Assembly (NCBI RefSeq): GCF_004341365.1
Contig: NZ_SLXH01000022.1
Coordinates: forward strand, 1-64,000
DNA length: 64,000 nt
Source of the DNA: Simplicispira metamorpha
Lineage (GTDB): Bacteria > Pseudomonadota > Gammaproteobacteria > Burkholderiales > Burkholderiaceae_C
Reading direction: 5' to 3'
Under the pieces are notes generated by a model, which saw nothing but the letters and a program-made list of their open reading frames with translations, was not told the origin of the DNA and searched no databases. This document shows positions 43,336 to 52,385 of the stretch, in pieces (the stretch's first letter is position 1; every line of letters starts with the position of its first letter). Made by a program: the position numbers and the translations under genes.

Positions 43336-43743
43336 ATGCAAATAAGCAAGCTACATCATTGCGTTTACGCACTTAACTACCATTTGGTTCTTGTGACAAA
43401 GTACCGCCGAAAGTGCCTGACTGCCCCTATGCTGGCTGAGTTCGAAGTGCAGGCCAAGGAGCGCTGCGCAGCCTGGGGCGGTAGACTCATCGAAGCCAAC
43501 GGGGAGCCTGACCATGTGCATCTGCTCATTGAGCTACCCCCAACGGCGGCACTCGCCGAGTTCGTCAATGCACTCAAGACGGGCACCAGCAGGCGCTTGC
43601 GCACGATATTTGCTCAAGAACTTGCGGGGGTGTATTCCAAGCCCGTGCTCTGGTCGCGCAGCTATTGCGTGCTCTCGTGTGGCGGTACTCCGCTAGAAAT
43701 CATCAAGCAATACATCCAGCAGCAGGACAGGCCGGACGACTGA
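43336..43743 (+). CDS. tnpA: TnpA Y1 (HUH) transposase
   Basis: The 135-residue protein is an IS200-type transposase: LNYHLVLVTKYRRKCL near the N-terminus, the HUH motif in EPDHVHLLIE, and the Tyr nucleophile in a late helix (GGTPLEIIKQYIQQQ). It catalyses single-strand excision and insertion. The ATG at 43336 gives the standard length; the frame also extends upstream to 43288, overlapping the tnpB start region. Confidence 0.85.
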   Translation: MQISKLHHCVYALNYHLVLVTKYRRKCLTAPMLAEFEVQAKERCAAWGGRLIEANGEPDHVHLLIELPPTAALAEFVNALKTGTSRRLRTIFAQELAGVYSKPVLWSRSYCVLSCGGTPLEIIKQYIQQQDRPDD

Positions 43744-44135
43744 AGCCAGCCGCTGGCTGGCGGCGCTTACCCCTCCAGCCAATTGGGGCGGCTCTGCCTC
43801 CAGGCCGCAAGCGGCCAACCCAAATGGATGGAGCCTCTCGCGCTATTCGGGTGGAACCCGTTGCTGCAAGGTGGCAGTAACCGCCCTGGCTGTGACGTGG
43901 CGCAGATGGCTGCGTCTGCAATCGCAGTCCTTGTTATTTTGCAAGGACTGTTATTGCGGTCATTATTTCGCTGAATCCGATGGCATTCAAGGCTAGTCTA
44001 GTGCCTTTAATGTCGCTAATAACAATCACTGCAACGGACAAAGACTGCGATTGGCGACACGGCCTTGTACAGACCGTCGATGGTTTCGGCCATTGCGTTG
44101 TCATAGCTGTAGCTCGGTGGCGGTCAATGTAAGTA
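43744..44135. other. IS605 end region and flank, no gene
   Basis: Holds several short dyads, such as GCCAGCCGCTGGCTGGC at 43745 and CAGTCCTTG...CAAGGACTG at 43925, and no credible gene. Confidence 0.4.
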
Positions 44136-44298
44136 TTCGCGACTTGAGCCGCCGGTCGAGCTACGCCTGGGCAAAAAACGCGCTGGCTGTCTTGCGGATG
44201 TCGTTGGCTCGGCGCAGCTCTTTGACCACGCGCTCAATGTCCTTGACCGCTGGGCGTCTAAGCTTGTTGTTCCCAAGCTGAGCACTATCAGCCCAGCG
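44135..44298 (-). pseudogene. IS3-family OrfA C-terminal fragment
   Basis: The minus strand reads [33 protein letters not shown], a TAG stop, then LDRRLK. This is the C-terminal leucine-zipper end of an IS3-type OrfA, where the parent sequence has FFAQAELDRR. The in-frame stop and missing HTH make it inactive. It abuts the end of the vapB-like gene, where a vapC toxin gene would be expected. Confidence 0.7.
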
Positions 44299-44541
44299 TT
44301 AGATGGGTTCTCGTTCTTCTTGGTCCTGGTCCTGAGAGGCGCGCGCGTTCAGGAAATCGTCACTCACAGTGGAGGCGCCAATAAAGAAGCTGTCCCAGGT
44401 GTGACCAAGGGGAGTGATGATGCGCTCGTTGCCCTTAGCGCGAATTTCCACCTTGTGGACGCCCTCAGGCAAACGCACATCCAACGGCAGCACCACGGCT
44501 TGGGTGTGGTTGTTCGTCAAAACAGTACCGATAGCCATCAT
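44299..44541 (-). CDS. VapB-like antitoxin, orphan
   Basis: The 80-residue protein opens with the VapB/AbrB-type swapped-hairpin pattern TVLTNNHTQAVVLPLDVRLP, then VEIRAKGNERIITPLGHTWDSFF, the signature before the toxin-binding tail. TAGGAGG precedes the start. A VapC PIN gene normally overlaps the end, but only an IS3 remnant is found there, so the toxin has been lost. The antitoxin might still bind its own promoter, perhaps at the long palindrome upstream. Confidence 0.75.
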   Translation of the reverse strand: MMAIGTVLTNNHTQAVVLPLDVRLPEGVHKVEIRAKGNERIITPLGHTWDSFFIGASTVSDDFLNARASQDQDQEEREPI

Positions 44542-44568
44542 TGCCTCCTAATCTGGCGCCCCCAAAGG

Positions 44569-44621
44569 ATGCCCCTCTACCAATTGCGCAACAGGCTGCT
44601 GCGCAATTGGTAGAGGGGCAT
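44569..44621. repeat. Perfect 22-bp inverted repeat with 9-nt loop
   Basis: Arms 44569-44590 and 44600-44621 are perfectly complementary (core TGCGCAATTGGTAGAGGGGC). The arm contains CAATTGGTAGAG, which resembles a tRNA D-arm. It lies 30-80 nt upstream of the vapB-like start on the minus strand. It could be an antitoxin operator, a recombination scar duplicated in inverted orientation, or a tRNA-derived attachment remnant. Confidence 0.8.
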
Positions 44622-44869
44622 TCTCGAGCATGTTTGCCATCGGAGTGGCAGGCAATCCACCGTTGTTGTCTGATTTAGCTGTGTCGTTTGCAATTTAAGT
44701 TGGCACCCTGAGCCGTCTCATGGCGCACACTCTCTCCCCAATCTGTTCTGGCGCGTCGTCAATATTACTGCCAAGAGTGTTTCCGTGCATACCGACTTGC
44801 GTCGTCAATCGTTGGTCACGTTCACACAATTTTTGTGTCCTGATAGTCCGAAGGCTTGTCCAGGTCAAA

Positions 44870-44910
44870 GAAGTGAACTAATATTCACATAATGAATTTA
44901 AGTTCACTTC
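44870..44910. promoter_or_regulatory. TetR operator and promoter region of the tetR-aidB operon
   Basis: GAAGTGAACT (44870-44879) and AGTTCACTTC (44901-44910) form a 10-bp inverted repeat. Inside it GTGAA-N6-TTCAC (44873-44888) is a smaller dyad. The site ends 3 nt before the tetR start, a typical autorepressor position. Confidence 0.65.
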
Positions 44911-44913
44911 TTT

Positions 44914-45594
44914 ATGGCCTACCGTAAAACCGAACGCGTCGAAGCCCGCCTGGCTGACAACCGCAACCGCATCCTGCAAGCCGCGCGCCTGCTCGTCTCC
45001 GAGGGTGGCTGGTCTGAGGCTCAGGTGAGCCATGTGGCTTCATCCGCTGAAGTTGCCACTGGTTCTGTCTATCGTTATTTCCCCTCCAAAGCCGACTTGT
45101 TCGTGGAGGTGCTGTCCATGGTGTCGCAGCGCGAAGTGGATGTGCTGCAAGCCATCGCAGACAGTGAAGACACCCCTTATCAAAACTTGCATGTGGCAGT
45201 TGCCACTTTCGTAGAGCGTGCGATGCGCAATCGCCGTCTGGCCTACGCCATGATTGCCGAGCCTTGTGAGCGTGAAATCGATGCAGCACGCCTGGTCTAC
45301 CGCCACGCCATCAGCCAACAAATCATGCGCATCGTCAAGGTAGGCCAGGAGCGGGGCGACTTCCGCGCTGAGCTTGACCCTTCCATTGCGGCCACGGTCA
45401 TCGTCGGCGGCTTCATGGAAAGCCTGATTGGCCCTCTTTCGCCCCTGAATGCGGATTTCGAAGGGGCTGACGGCAAAGACCCGGAGGCCGTACACGACTT
45501 GGCAGGCCAGATTGCCGATGTCTGCTGCGCTGCCGTCACCGCATACCCCCAGAAAGTCAGTTCCCTCAGCACCATTACAAGGAGACAAGCATGA
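44914..45594 (+). CDS. TetR-family transcriptional regulator
   Basis: The 226-residue protein has an N-terminal TetR HTH (NRILQAARLLVSEGGWSEAQ, then VATGSVYRYFPSKADLF, about 18-65) and a helical ligand-binding domain. It overlaps the acyl-CoA dehydrogenase gene by ATGA, so it probably controls it. The strong dyad just upstream is the expected operator. Its effector is unknown, perhaps an acyl-CoA. Confidence 0.85.
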   Translation: MAYRKTERVEARLADNRNRILQAARLLVSEGGWSEAQVSHVASSAEVATGSVYRYFPSKADLFVEVLSMVSQREVDVLQAIADSEDTPYQNLHVAVATFVERAMRNRRLAYAMIAEPCEREIDAARLVYRHAISQQIMRIVKVGQERGDFRAELDPSIAATVIVGGFMESLIGPLSPLNADFEGADGKDPEAVHDLAGQIADVCCAAVTAYPQKVSSLSTITRRQA

Positions 45595-47309
45595 ACGCCC
45601 CCATTTCTGCACAGAGCCTGGCCACGCCTGCAACGGCTGACCGTTTTTCCACCCACGTCGTGAAGAACCAGGCTGACTTTCCGTTTGGTTTCAATGCCTT
45701 CGATGATGACGTGGTCCTCAAGTCCGTCATTGAACGCGACGCCCCCTGGGCAGCAGCCAAGTGCTCTGCGATTGGCCAACTGGCGGGTGATGAGGCCATC
45801 CAGGAGCTGGCGCGCCAGGCAAACCGCAACATCCCGGAGCTCAAAACCCATGACCGCTATGGCAACCGTATCGACTGGGTGGACTTCCATCCTTCATGGC
45901 ACCAGTTGATGAGCCTGGCCTGGCAGCATGAAGTCCCAACGCTCTCCTGGACGGCCAAGGAAAAACATCCCCATCTGGCACGAGCCGTTCTCTCGTATCT
46001 GTGGAACCAGGTGGAGCAGGGGACCGGGTGCCCAACAGGTATGGCTTATGCCTCCTATGCCGGTTTCTGCAATGAGCCCGCACTGAAGATTTGGGCGGAA
46101 AAATCCTTGGGAACGGTTTATGAAAACAGCCGTCGTGAAGTGGCAGACAAGCCATCCGTTGTCATTGGCTACGCTATGACGGAAAAGCAAGGTGGCTCAG
46201 ACCTGCGCGAGACACAAACCACAGCGGTCTACTCCCATAGCGGTGACTACCACGGTGCAACAGCACACTGGTACGAACTCACGGGCCACAAATGGTTTTG
46301 CTCTGTGCCCCAGTCTGATGGCTTCTTCACGCTGGCCAAGGTCAATGGTGGCGTCACTTGTTTCTTTCTGCCCCGCACCTTGCCCGATGGCACCTACAAC
46401 CGCTTCTTCATTCAGCGCCTGAAAGACAAAGCTGGCAACCGCTCCAATGCTGGCAGCGAGGTGGAATACAGCGGCACGATGGCCATTCGCGTCGGTGAAG
46501 AGGGCAAAGGTTTGCGTGAAATCCTGTCCCACTCGCACCTCACCCGCCTGGACTTTGCGGTCGGCTCAGCGGGTCTCATGCGCCAAGTGCTCACGCTGGC
46601 TTTGAACCACACCACCAGTCGTGGTGGTTTTGGCTCCAGCCTGGCCAAGCGCCCCATGATGGCCAACGTGTTGGCAGACATGGCTGTGGAAGTTGAAGCC
46701 TCTACCCTGATGGCATTGCGCGTAGCGAAGGCCACCGACTACATCGAGACGGATGCCAACGAGAAGGCCTTTGCCCGCATCACGACCCCCATGGCCAAAT
46801 ACTTCAACTGCTCCCGTGTGGTCGCGGTGGCCAACGAGGCACTGCAATGCCATGGTGGCAACGGTTTTGTGGAGGACGGCCCCATGGCTCGTCTGTACCG
46901 AGAAGCACCTTTGAACAGCGTGTGGGAAGGTGCCGCCAACATGATGTGCATGGATGTGCGTCGAGCAATCCAAAAGGAGCCGAACTGCCTGGATGCACTC
47001 ATGGCAGAAATGAGCAGTGTGCGGGGCATGGATAGCCGCTTTGATGCTTACGTCAACGCCACAGCGGGTCTGCTCAAAGAAATGGTGGACGAAGAATTCC
47101 TGGCGCGTCCTGCAACCGAGGCGATTGCGCGTTGCGTGCAAGGTGCTGAACTGTTACGCCACTCGACACCCGAGGTGATTGACGTGTTCATGAAAACCCG
47201 CATCGGCGGTCTCAGCAATAACTGGGGCGTGATGTTTGGTACTTTGGGGCCAGGTGTGAACCAAGCCCAAGCCGATTTGATTGTCGAGCGTGCACGCGTC
47301 AAGCGTTGA
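45591..47309 (+). CDS. AidB-like acyl-CoA dehydrogenase family protein
   Basis: The 572-residue flavoprotein follows the AidB layout: an N-terminal helical region, YAMTEKQGGSDLRETQT for FAD/substrate contact near 193, GHKWFCSVPQSDGFF, ILSHSHLTRLDFAVGSAGLM, then QCHGGNGFVEDGPMARLYRE and NSVWEGAANMMCMDVRRA. AidB in E. coli binds DNA and is linked to protection from alkylation. Relatives are annotated as isovaleryl-CoA dehydrogenase-like. An AAGGAGACAAGC precedes the ATG. Together with its TetR gene it forms a self-contained operon ended by a strong terminator. Confidence 0.85.
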   Translation: MNAPISAQSLATPATADRFSTHVVKNQADFPFGFNAFDDDVVLKSVIERDAPWAAAKCSAIGQLAGDEAIQELARQANRNIPELKTHDRYGNRIDWVDFHPSWHQLMSLAWQHEVPTLSWTAKEKHPHLARAVLSYLWNQVEQGTGCPTGMAYASYAGFCNEPALKIWAEKSLGTVYENSRREVADKPSVVIGYAMTEKQGGSDLRETQTTAVYSHSGDYHGATAHWYELTGHKWFCSVPQSDGFFTLAKVNGGVTCFFLPRTLPDGTYNRFFIQRLKDKAGNRSNAGSEVEYSGTMAIRVGEEGKGLREILSHSHLTRLDFAVGSAGLMRQVLTLALNHTTSRGGFGSSLAKRPMMANVLADMAVEVEASTLMALRVAKATDYIETDANEKAFARITTPMAKYFNCSRVVAVANEALQCHGGNGFVEDGPMARLYREAPLNSVWEGAANMMCMDVRRAIQKEPNCLDALMAEMSSVRGMDSRFDAYVNATAGLLKEMVDEEFLARPATEAIARCVQGAELLRHSTPEVIDVFMKTRIGGLSNNWGVMFGTLGPGVNQAQADLIVERARVKR

Positions 47310-47421
47310 TACGCACGCAGTCGTCGGCGCACCTATAGAAGGCGGGTCTCGCCTGTGATGCACATATCAGCCAGCTTGTCCAAGCTCTAGTACTGGCTGG
47401 CTGTTACGTCAAGTGGTTGCA

Positions 47422-47459
47422 AACACCTCCTGCGGCGGCTGCAGGAGGTGTTTTTTTTG
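47422..47459 (+). terminator. Rho-independent terminator after the aidB-like gene
   Basis: AACACCTCCTGC and GCAGGAGGTGTT form a 12-bp perfect stem with a 7-nt loop, followed by eight Ts, 113 nt after the stop codon. Confidence 0.9.
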
Positions 47460-47460
47460 C

Positions 47461-47883
47461 GCCGTAACCAGCTATGCCGGTTGATGGTTCTCCTGCGAAG
47501 GCCATCGACCGGCACGATGACCCAACAGCAAGAGCGGCCAATCAATAGCTGATGAGGGGTCGTGTCGCGGGCTCGAGCGTTCCTGGTCAAGGTGGATTTG
47601 AGCTCAGCAACTGTGGCTCAAGCGGTCTTCATCATCTCAACCAGAAGGGGCTTTGTCCGCTTGGAAAGCTGCAGGTTGTGCCAACTTGCCAGGAAGCAGC
47701 ATCCTGAATGAAATCAATTGGTTACAGTGAGCGACAAACGCCCTACCCCCACAAAACACCCAATAAATGTTGGATGATAATAGCAATTATGAGGCTTGAT
47801 AAGTTAGCTACTTGACCTTCGGAAGGCTGCCTCAAGCTGTTGAACACAACCAGAAGGTGGCTGAATTAATGCGGGTGGCAGCC
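47461..47883. other. Gene-free stretch between terminator and MITE
   Basis: No credible gene is present. The composition suggests degraded mobile-element sequence, but I cannot name it. Confidence 0.3.
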
Positions 47884-48013
47884 CTAGAGCGTGTTATCAA
47901 CTTTGAAAAATATCATGTAAAAACAAGCACTTATGCTTTCTTCTGCAAAAGTGCTGCCACGAATTCAACCAATGAAATCAAAGGGTTGCAAACAAGTTCA
48001 TAACACGCTCTAG
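47884..48013. mobile_element. 122-bp MITE, copy 1, with CTAG target duplication
   Basis: The element 47888-48009 is bounded by inverted ends AGAGCGTGTTAT(C/G)AACTT and flanked on both sides by CTAG (47884-47887, 48010-48013). It contains no gene. The ends and YTAR-type duplication suggest mobilisation by an IS5-family transposase. Copy 2 at 63119 has the same length. Confidence 0.85.
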
Positions 48014-48331
48014 TGACCAAAATTCAATAAGTTCAAGGAGTTGCGAAGCTTTTGACGTGCTGCAAAAAGGAATTGCAAGCACCTCGTCTCACAGCTCGAG
48101 TTGCATAACATCACTTCAAGGCATTCGAGAAGGGACCGCTATAAAAGCATCGGCCCACAGACCGCCAGCTGGCTCCAGGTGCTTTGGGTAAAACAACGAT
48201 GCAGAGCAATGAACGAGTAGCGCTGTGAGTGGTACAGCCAGCGAAGAGTTTGATTCACCGCGTGGACTCTACCCAATCTCACAAGTCCTCCGATAACACG
48301 GCCAAGGCTTAAGGGTATCTTGTCCGTTCAC
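48014..48331. other. Gene-free stretch downstream of the phosphoesterase gene
   Basis: I see nothing recognisable in it. Confidence 0.3.
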
Positions 48332-51300
48332 CTAACGAAGCGTCCGCCCCGGCTTCCTTACTTCAATGGCTTTAGCCTGGCCAAAAGAAATCTTAAGGAC
48401 ACTGCAAAGCGCTTGCTTTTGAGGCTCATCCGTGTGGAACATGTACATGTGATAGAACCCCAACGTTTGCAAGACTCCGAAAGCGTAGGGATTCTTCTCA
48501 AGGTCTTGTGCCAGCTTTTTAACTCGGTCCATTGGAACCTTGCCAGGCTTAAGTAGCCGTGCAGACGCTTCAATTAGTCGGTAAGCATTCGTCGGATTTG
48601 TTTCGACTACTGTCGCCATATCCTCACGTAATTTTTCTGCCGACACAAAGGAACCGCACGAAGCAATAGCTCCTGTAGCAACCCAACCAAAAATGTTGAA
48701 AATTCGTCGCTTTATTTCGATTTCCACTTCAACCGCATCACGCTTAGGGTTTTTGGCCAATGCATCGTCTTTCAAATAAGAGACGAGGCTAGGGAGGTCA
48801 GCGGCAACCTCCTCCAGCCAAAGCCTAAGTGCTCTCAGTGGACCATCAAATACCTCACGAATCATTTCCTGTTTCCGTGTGCGTTCCAAGGAGCCGTAGT
48901 AATTCGTTAGTATCAGCCCAAGGATTTCAGCGGTCTTGTGCAGGAGGTTCCATTTCGAAGCAAAACTAAGCGCCGAGTAGTCCTCTGTGTCGTCATTGGG
49001 CTCTGAATCGAGCAGGCTGTCTTGTATCTCCCTTATGTCGCTTTGATTCTTATTCACATCCGGTGCAGGCAGCCGAAGCTGTGCCGACTGCTGAACTAAG
49101 CTGTTGATATATGACGTGTCACCGTTCAATTCAACTGGTTTCTTTTCGCTGAAGCAATTTCTAAGCACCTCACAAATCAACCCTATTAACCAAGAGTTCT
49201 CCACGTGGTGCGCCAAAAACATAACTGTGTGCGCGCAGTCTCTGAGGTATAGCTTTTTACAGCATTCCTCCACTAGTTCGCGAACCTCCTGTTGGTCCAA
49301 GTTCTTCGCGAGATAACGCCCTAAGAAAAAGTAGTAGACGTAAGGGTAGGCGAAAGAGTAGCAATCCCCCCTCTTATACAACACCCGAGCCTTTGTCAAT
49401 AGGTCAAGTCGCTGATAAAAGTCGACAGTTACGAAACGGTCCGAAAATTCTTTATTTGCGGCCCTAAGCTGGCCCTCGTCGAGCTCTCGTTGCTTCAGTA
49501 AGCGGAATCTCCAGGCCAACAAAGAAAGATAATTAAAATGTTCATCTAGCTCAGTAGGCTTGACTCCGACGGAGCCCAAACTTTTTGTTATTAGGTATTG
49601 ATAGTAAAAGCTCAGTCCGCTATTTTGAATTTCACCATGGCGATGCTGCTCACTGCTCTGCAAGAGAATAAGAAGGTAAAGCGGATACTCTGGAACGAGC
49701 CGCTTTCCGATTACAGAGTTGACAATCGATTCAACATCAACAACGCGACGGTCGAGCTCCACCGACGTCGTCACCGGAGCCAATTCGCACCATTTTTTTA
49801 TAAGTTTATGCCGCAGCTTCAAGCCAAACGGCATAAGGTCATGGCTTTTAAATGGCGAAAGTACCGTCATCGCCTCTTTGGAAGCAAGGTTTGCAACTTC
49901 AAATCCCGTACACGCTGTCAGAAAGACCCCGACAAAGTGCTTGTCAGCAAAATCCAGAAAAGTGGGGAGTGTATGAACTCCAGACTTAAGCCTATCGACG
50001 TCGTCAAGAATCAGGATTCGCTTCTCGCGTGGAATACGTCTGATAGCTTCTGAATTCGTGTACTGCTCCTCAATTGCTTTATTTATGCGCCGTTCCGCAT
50101 CGTCTTTGCTCTTAATTGTCAGCGAATGCCCGGCAAGGTACACGGGGAAATAACCCCTGCTGATGAGCTCACGAAAATAGCTGTAGACCAGCGTTGTTTT
50201 TCCTGCCTTCTCATCACCATATATAATAAAATTATTGCCATTTAGTAGCTCTGGGATTATAGCAATCGCGCTCTTCGTTTTCTGCCGATTAACGTCTTGT
50301 GAGTCCCAGTCCCGAAGGTCAGGCCACACAAAGATGTCTTCCAACGTGAGACGTTCTTTCGCCGTATGCGAAAAGTTGCCTCCGGCGTCATTCAACACGG
50401 CAGCAAAGGTTGCAGTCAGCTCGGGCACGGCACTGGTTCGTTTCTCCTTCCAGCTATGGCGACTAGAACCGGGTACTGCTTCAACTTCGGAGACGGTCAA
50501 GTGGAATGCATAAGACTCGACCTCCTTCGCATCCAAATCGAAGACATGGATGGAGAAACCTGCTTGTGCCCCTGGCTCATGCGGTTGCAAGGCTGTAGCC
50601 TCGAAAAAGAGAGAGACTCCTGAAACCTGCTCCTCCACTTTTCCGACGTTGCCTTCATGCTCATGACCGCTGAGGACGGCTGTACATGCAGTACGCAATC
50701 GCTTCCGAAGATTCTGGTAGGCAGCTTGGCTGTACCAATTAAATGGATGATGCACCAGAGCAAGATGCAGCGCGGCATCGGTTTCAAGCTCTCTATCGAA
50801 TCGCTCCACAGGAAATACAAGCTGCCCCTGCGGCTCTGGCAGACGAGACATCCACGCCGCGTTGAGTGTCGACACCAGTACCTCTTGCCCACCCACTGCA
50901 AAGCGCTGCTGCCAGAAAAGGCGTGATGGCATTGTTGGGACAGGAGATAGAGACCGTTCGGCGAACTTGAAGAAATGGTTCTGTACGCCAGTGCATGCCT
51001 CCACCATCACTTCTTTGTTTGCTTTGGACGGGGACTCAACAATTGCACCTATCAATGTTTCCCGGACGTCGTCGACTGGTTTCAATACGCAGTCATGATT
51101 TCCTGGCGCCACAGAGACATAAATGGATTGCCCCGTTTCCTTTGCGAGTGAAGACAGGAGAGGCCCTAGTAAGTGGTTTTCCACCGCTTGGTACTCATGT
51201 TCAGCGCCTGAGAATGCGACGTCGCCAGTGATAGCCACGAGGCATCCATCAGCTCCGCGTACATGCTCAAAGCAAGCCGCTGCAATTCGCTCCGCAGCCT

Positions 51301-51367
51301 CTAAGCATTGGTCTGTGTCCCCGTGCACGTGAATGTCGCTCAGGTGAACGACAGCTAATTTCGACAT
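48332..51367 (-). CDS. Calcineurin-like phosphoesterase fused to a STAND/NACHT-like NTPase
   Basis: Residues about 1-280 form a metallophosphoesterase: HLSDIHVHGD, TGDVAFSG, APGNHDC, LVHHPFNWY and SGHEHEG supply the metal ligands in the usual order. Residues about 340-700 hold a P-loop NTPase: IIYGDEKAGKTTLVYSYF near 380, Walker B RILILDDVDRL near 454. The C-terminal 300 residues are helical and could be the sensor. Fusions of an effector enzyme, STAND-type NTPase and C-terminal sensor are the hallmark of Avs-like anti-phage proteins. The effector here would hydrolyse a phosphodiester or nucleotide. It is a single-gene unit at the edge of a defence island. Confidence 0.8.
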   Translation of the reverse strand: MSKLAVVHLSDIHVHGDTDQCLEAAERIAAACFEHVRGADGCLVAITGDVAFSGAEHEYQAVENHLLGPLLSSLAKETGQSIYVSVAPGNHDCVLKPVDDVRETLIGAIVESPSKANKEVMVEACTGVQNHFFKFAERSLSPVPTMPSRLFWQQRFAVGGQEVLVSTLNAAWMSRLPEPQGQLVFPVERFDRELETDAALHLALVHHPFNWYSQAAYQNLRKRLRTACTAVLSGHEHEGNVGKVEEQVSGVSLFFEATALQPHEPGAQAGFSIHVFDLDAKEVESYAFHLTVSEVEAVPGSSRHSWKEKRTSAVPELTATFAAVLNDAGGNFSHTAKERLTLEDIFVWPDLRDWDSQDVNRQKTKSAIAIIPELLNGNNFIIYGDEKAGKTTLVYSYFRELISRGYFPVYLAGHSLTIKSKDDAERRINKAIEEQYTNSEAIRRIPREKRILILDDVDRLKSGVHTLPTFLDFADKHFVGVFLTACTGFEVANLASKEAMTVLSPFKSHDLMPFGLKLRHKLIKKWCELAPVTTSVELDRRVVDVESIVNSVIGKRLVPEYPLYLLILLQSSEQHRHGEIQNSGLSFYYQYLITKSLGSVGVKPTELDEHFNYLSLLAWRFRLLKQRELDEGQLRAANKEFSDRFVTVDFYQRLDLLTKARVLYKRGDCYSFAYPYVYYFFLGRYLAKNLDQQEVRELVEECCKKLYLRDCAHTVMFLAHHVENSWLIGLICEVLRNCFSEKKPVELNGDTSYINSLVQQSAQLRLPAPDVNKNQSDIREIQDSLLDSEPNDDTEDYSALSFASKWNLLHKTAEILGLILTNYYGSLERTRKQEMIREVFDGPLRALRLWLEEVAADLPSLVSYLKDDALAKNPKRDAVEVEIEIKRRIFNIFGWVATGAIASCGSFVSAEKLREDMATVVETNPTNAYRLIEASARLLKPGKVPMDRVKKLAQDLEKNPYAFGVLQTLGFYHMYMFHTDEPQKQALCSVLKISFGQAKAIEVRKPGRTLR

Positions 51368-51702
51368 TCTTTCTTCCTCTCACCGCCCTCCGGCGGATTC
51401 CCGTCCTGGTAAAGCTCATGCGACACAATCAAGGACAGCTATCCACCTTGACAAGTGTGTGCGTTGGCGAAGGGCACCCCGAATTGTTGCAGGGTGACCC
51501 TACCGTTGTAGTAAATCGGTTTAGCTATGGCGCTCAAAATACCCATTGCAGCCGAATGTAACCGCCGAGCCTAACAGCAGCTAAATTGCTCAGTAGCAGG
51601 CCGAGTGATGCCACGAGGCCTCCGATTGCGCGAATCGGACCAGCCTCAAAACACGATTCGGACCGAAAAATGGGGGGTTCCGCTGGTTGAATTTGTTTCA
51701 GA
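51368..51702. other. Intergenic stretch upstream of the phosphoesterase-NTPase gene
   Basis: Contains a GC-rich dyad ACCGCCCTCCGGCGG near 51381. No gene is seen; it probably holds IS remnants and the promoter of the minus-strand gene. Confidence 0.3.
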
Positions 51703-52267
51703 TTAAAAGTGGGCGCAGAACTCGAACGCGGTGCTTGCCCTAGCTTTGAAAGCGTTTCCAAGAACGTATGAGGCTTGATAGAAAGGCCTGAGATGCCTGT
51801 CCTTGGCACCGCGTCGGCCATTCTTGAGTGGGATACTGCTTGCGGTGGCGCTGGTGTGCCGTGCGGTTCCACTTCCAGGAAAAAAGAGGGCGGCATCGGC
51901 CGCCGGTAATTGTGCCAACATGGTCCGGGCGTCTCGCAGGGCCACTTCCTTGAGAATTTCGTTATCCAATGTCTTTTTGCCTAGAACGCGCTGGAGCTTG
52001 GCGATTTCCGCACACGCCGCTGCCAACTCGGATGCCGGTACCACTGCCTCACCAACGGAGACGGAGGTCAGTGCATCTTGCCGTTCGAGCTTGCGCCACT
52101 GGAACAGTAGGCTGGCGGAAACACCTTCTTGCCGTGCCACCAGCGACACGCTCATACAGGATTCGTAGGTGCGCCACCAGGGCTGATTTCTCGGCGAGGA
52201 ACCAGCGCCTGCGGCGCTGGTCTTTCAAAATTACCTCGACCGACTCCGTATGCCTAGTAGTATTCAT
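51703..52267 (-). pseudogene. IS2-like (IS3-family) OrfA pseudogene
   Basis: The N-terminal part MNTTRHTESVEVILKDQRRR and WFLAEKSALV lies in one frame (from 52267). SVSLVARQEGVSASLLFQWR, KLERQDALTSVSVGEAVVP and LAAACAEIAKLQRVLGKKTL continue in another. This is an OrfA with HTH and leucine zipper split by a frameshift near 52165. Beyond LDNEILKEVALRDAR the sequence departs from the family, and no OrfB follows, so the IS is dead. Confidence 0.75.
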
Positions 52268-52385
52268 TGTCCCATTCCTATTTCAAAGATAAAGCGATAG
52301 GGCTGGGCTAGGGAATCAGGGGGACTATCTCAGCCTGAGTCTGCTCTGCTTTCCGTTAACGTCAACCACAAACGGGAGATAAATC

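Larger units (their letters stand above)
42038..43957. mobile_element. IS200/IS605-family insertion sequence
   Basis: The element has divergent tnpA (Y1 HUH transposase) and tnpB genes. The tnpB-side end appears to be at TGAACTACTCCACCC (42038). The tnpA-side end is less clear; a 9-bp hairpin CAGTCCTTG/CAAGGACTG at 43925-43950, flanked by GCAAT/ATTGC, may be its terminal hairpin. Both proteins look intact, so it may be active. Such elements move as single strands and insert 3' of a short target tetra- or pentanucleotide without duplicating it. Confidence 0.75.

Noticed and set aside
39147-47800. Shared 14-mer AATTATGAGGCTTG at 39147 and 47787, considered as an attachment-site pair
   Set aside because: Several 14-bp chance matches are expected in 64 kb (about 2x10^9 position pairs over 2.7x10^8 possible 14-mers), and the flanks are not otherwise alike.
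47812-48003. Small plus-strand frame at the MITE
   Set aside because: Most of it is MITE sequence including its terminal repeats; no protein character.
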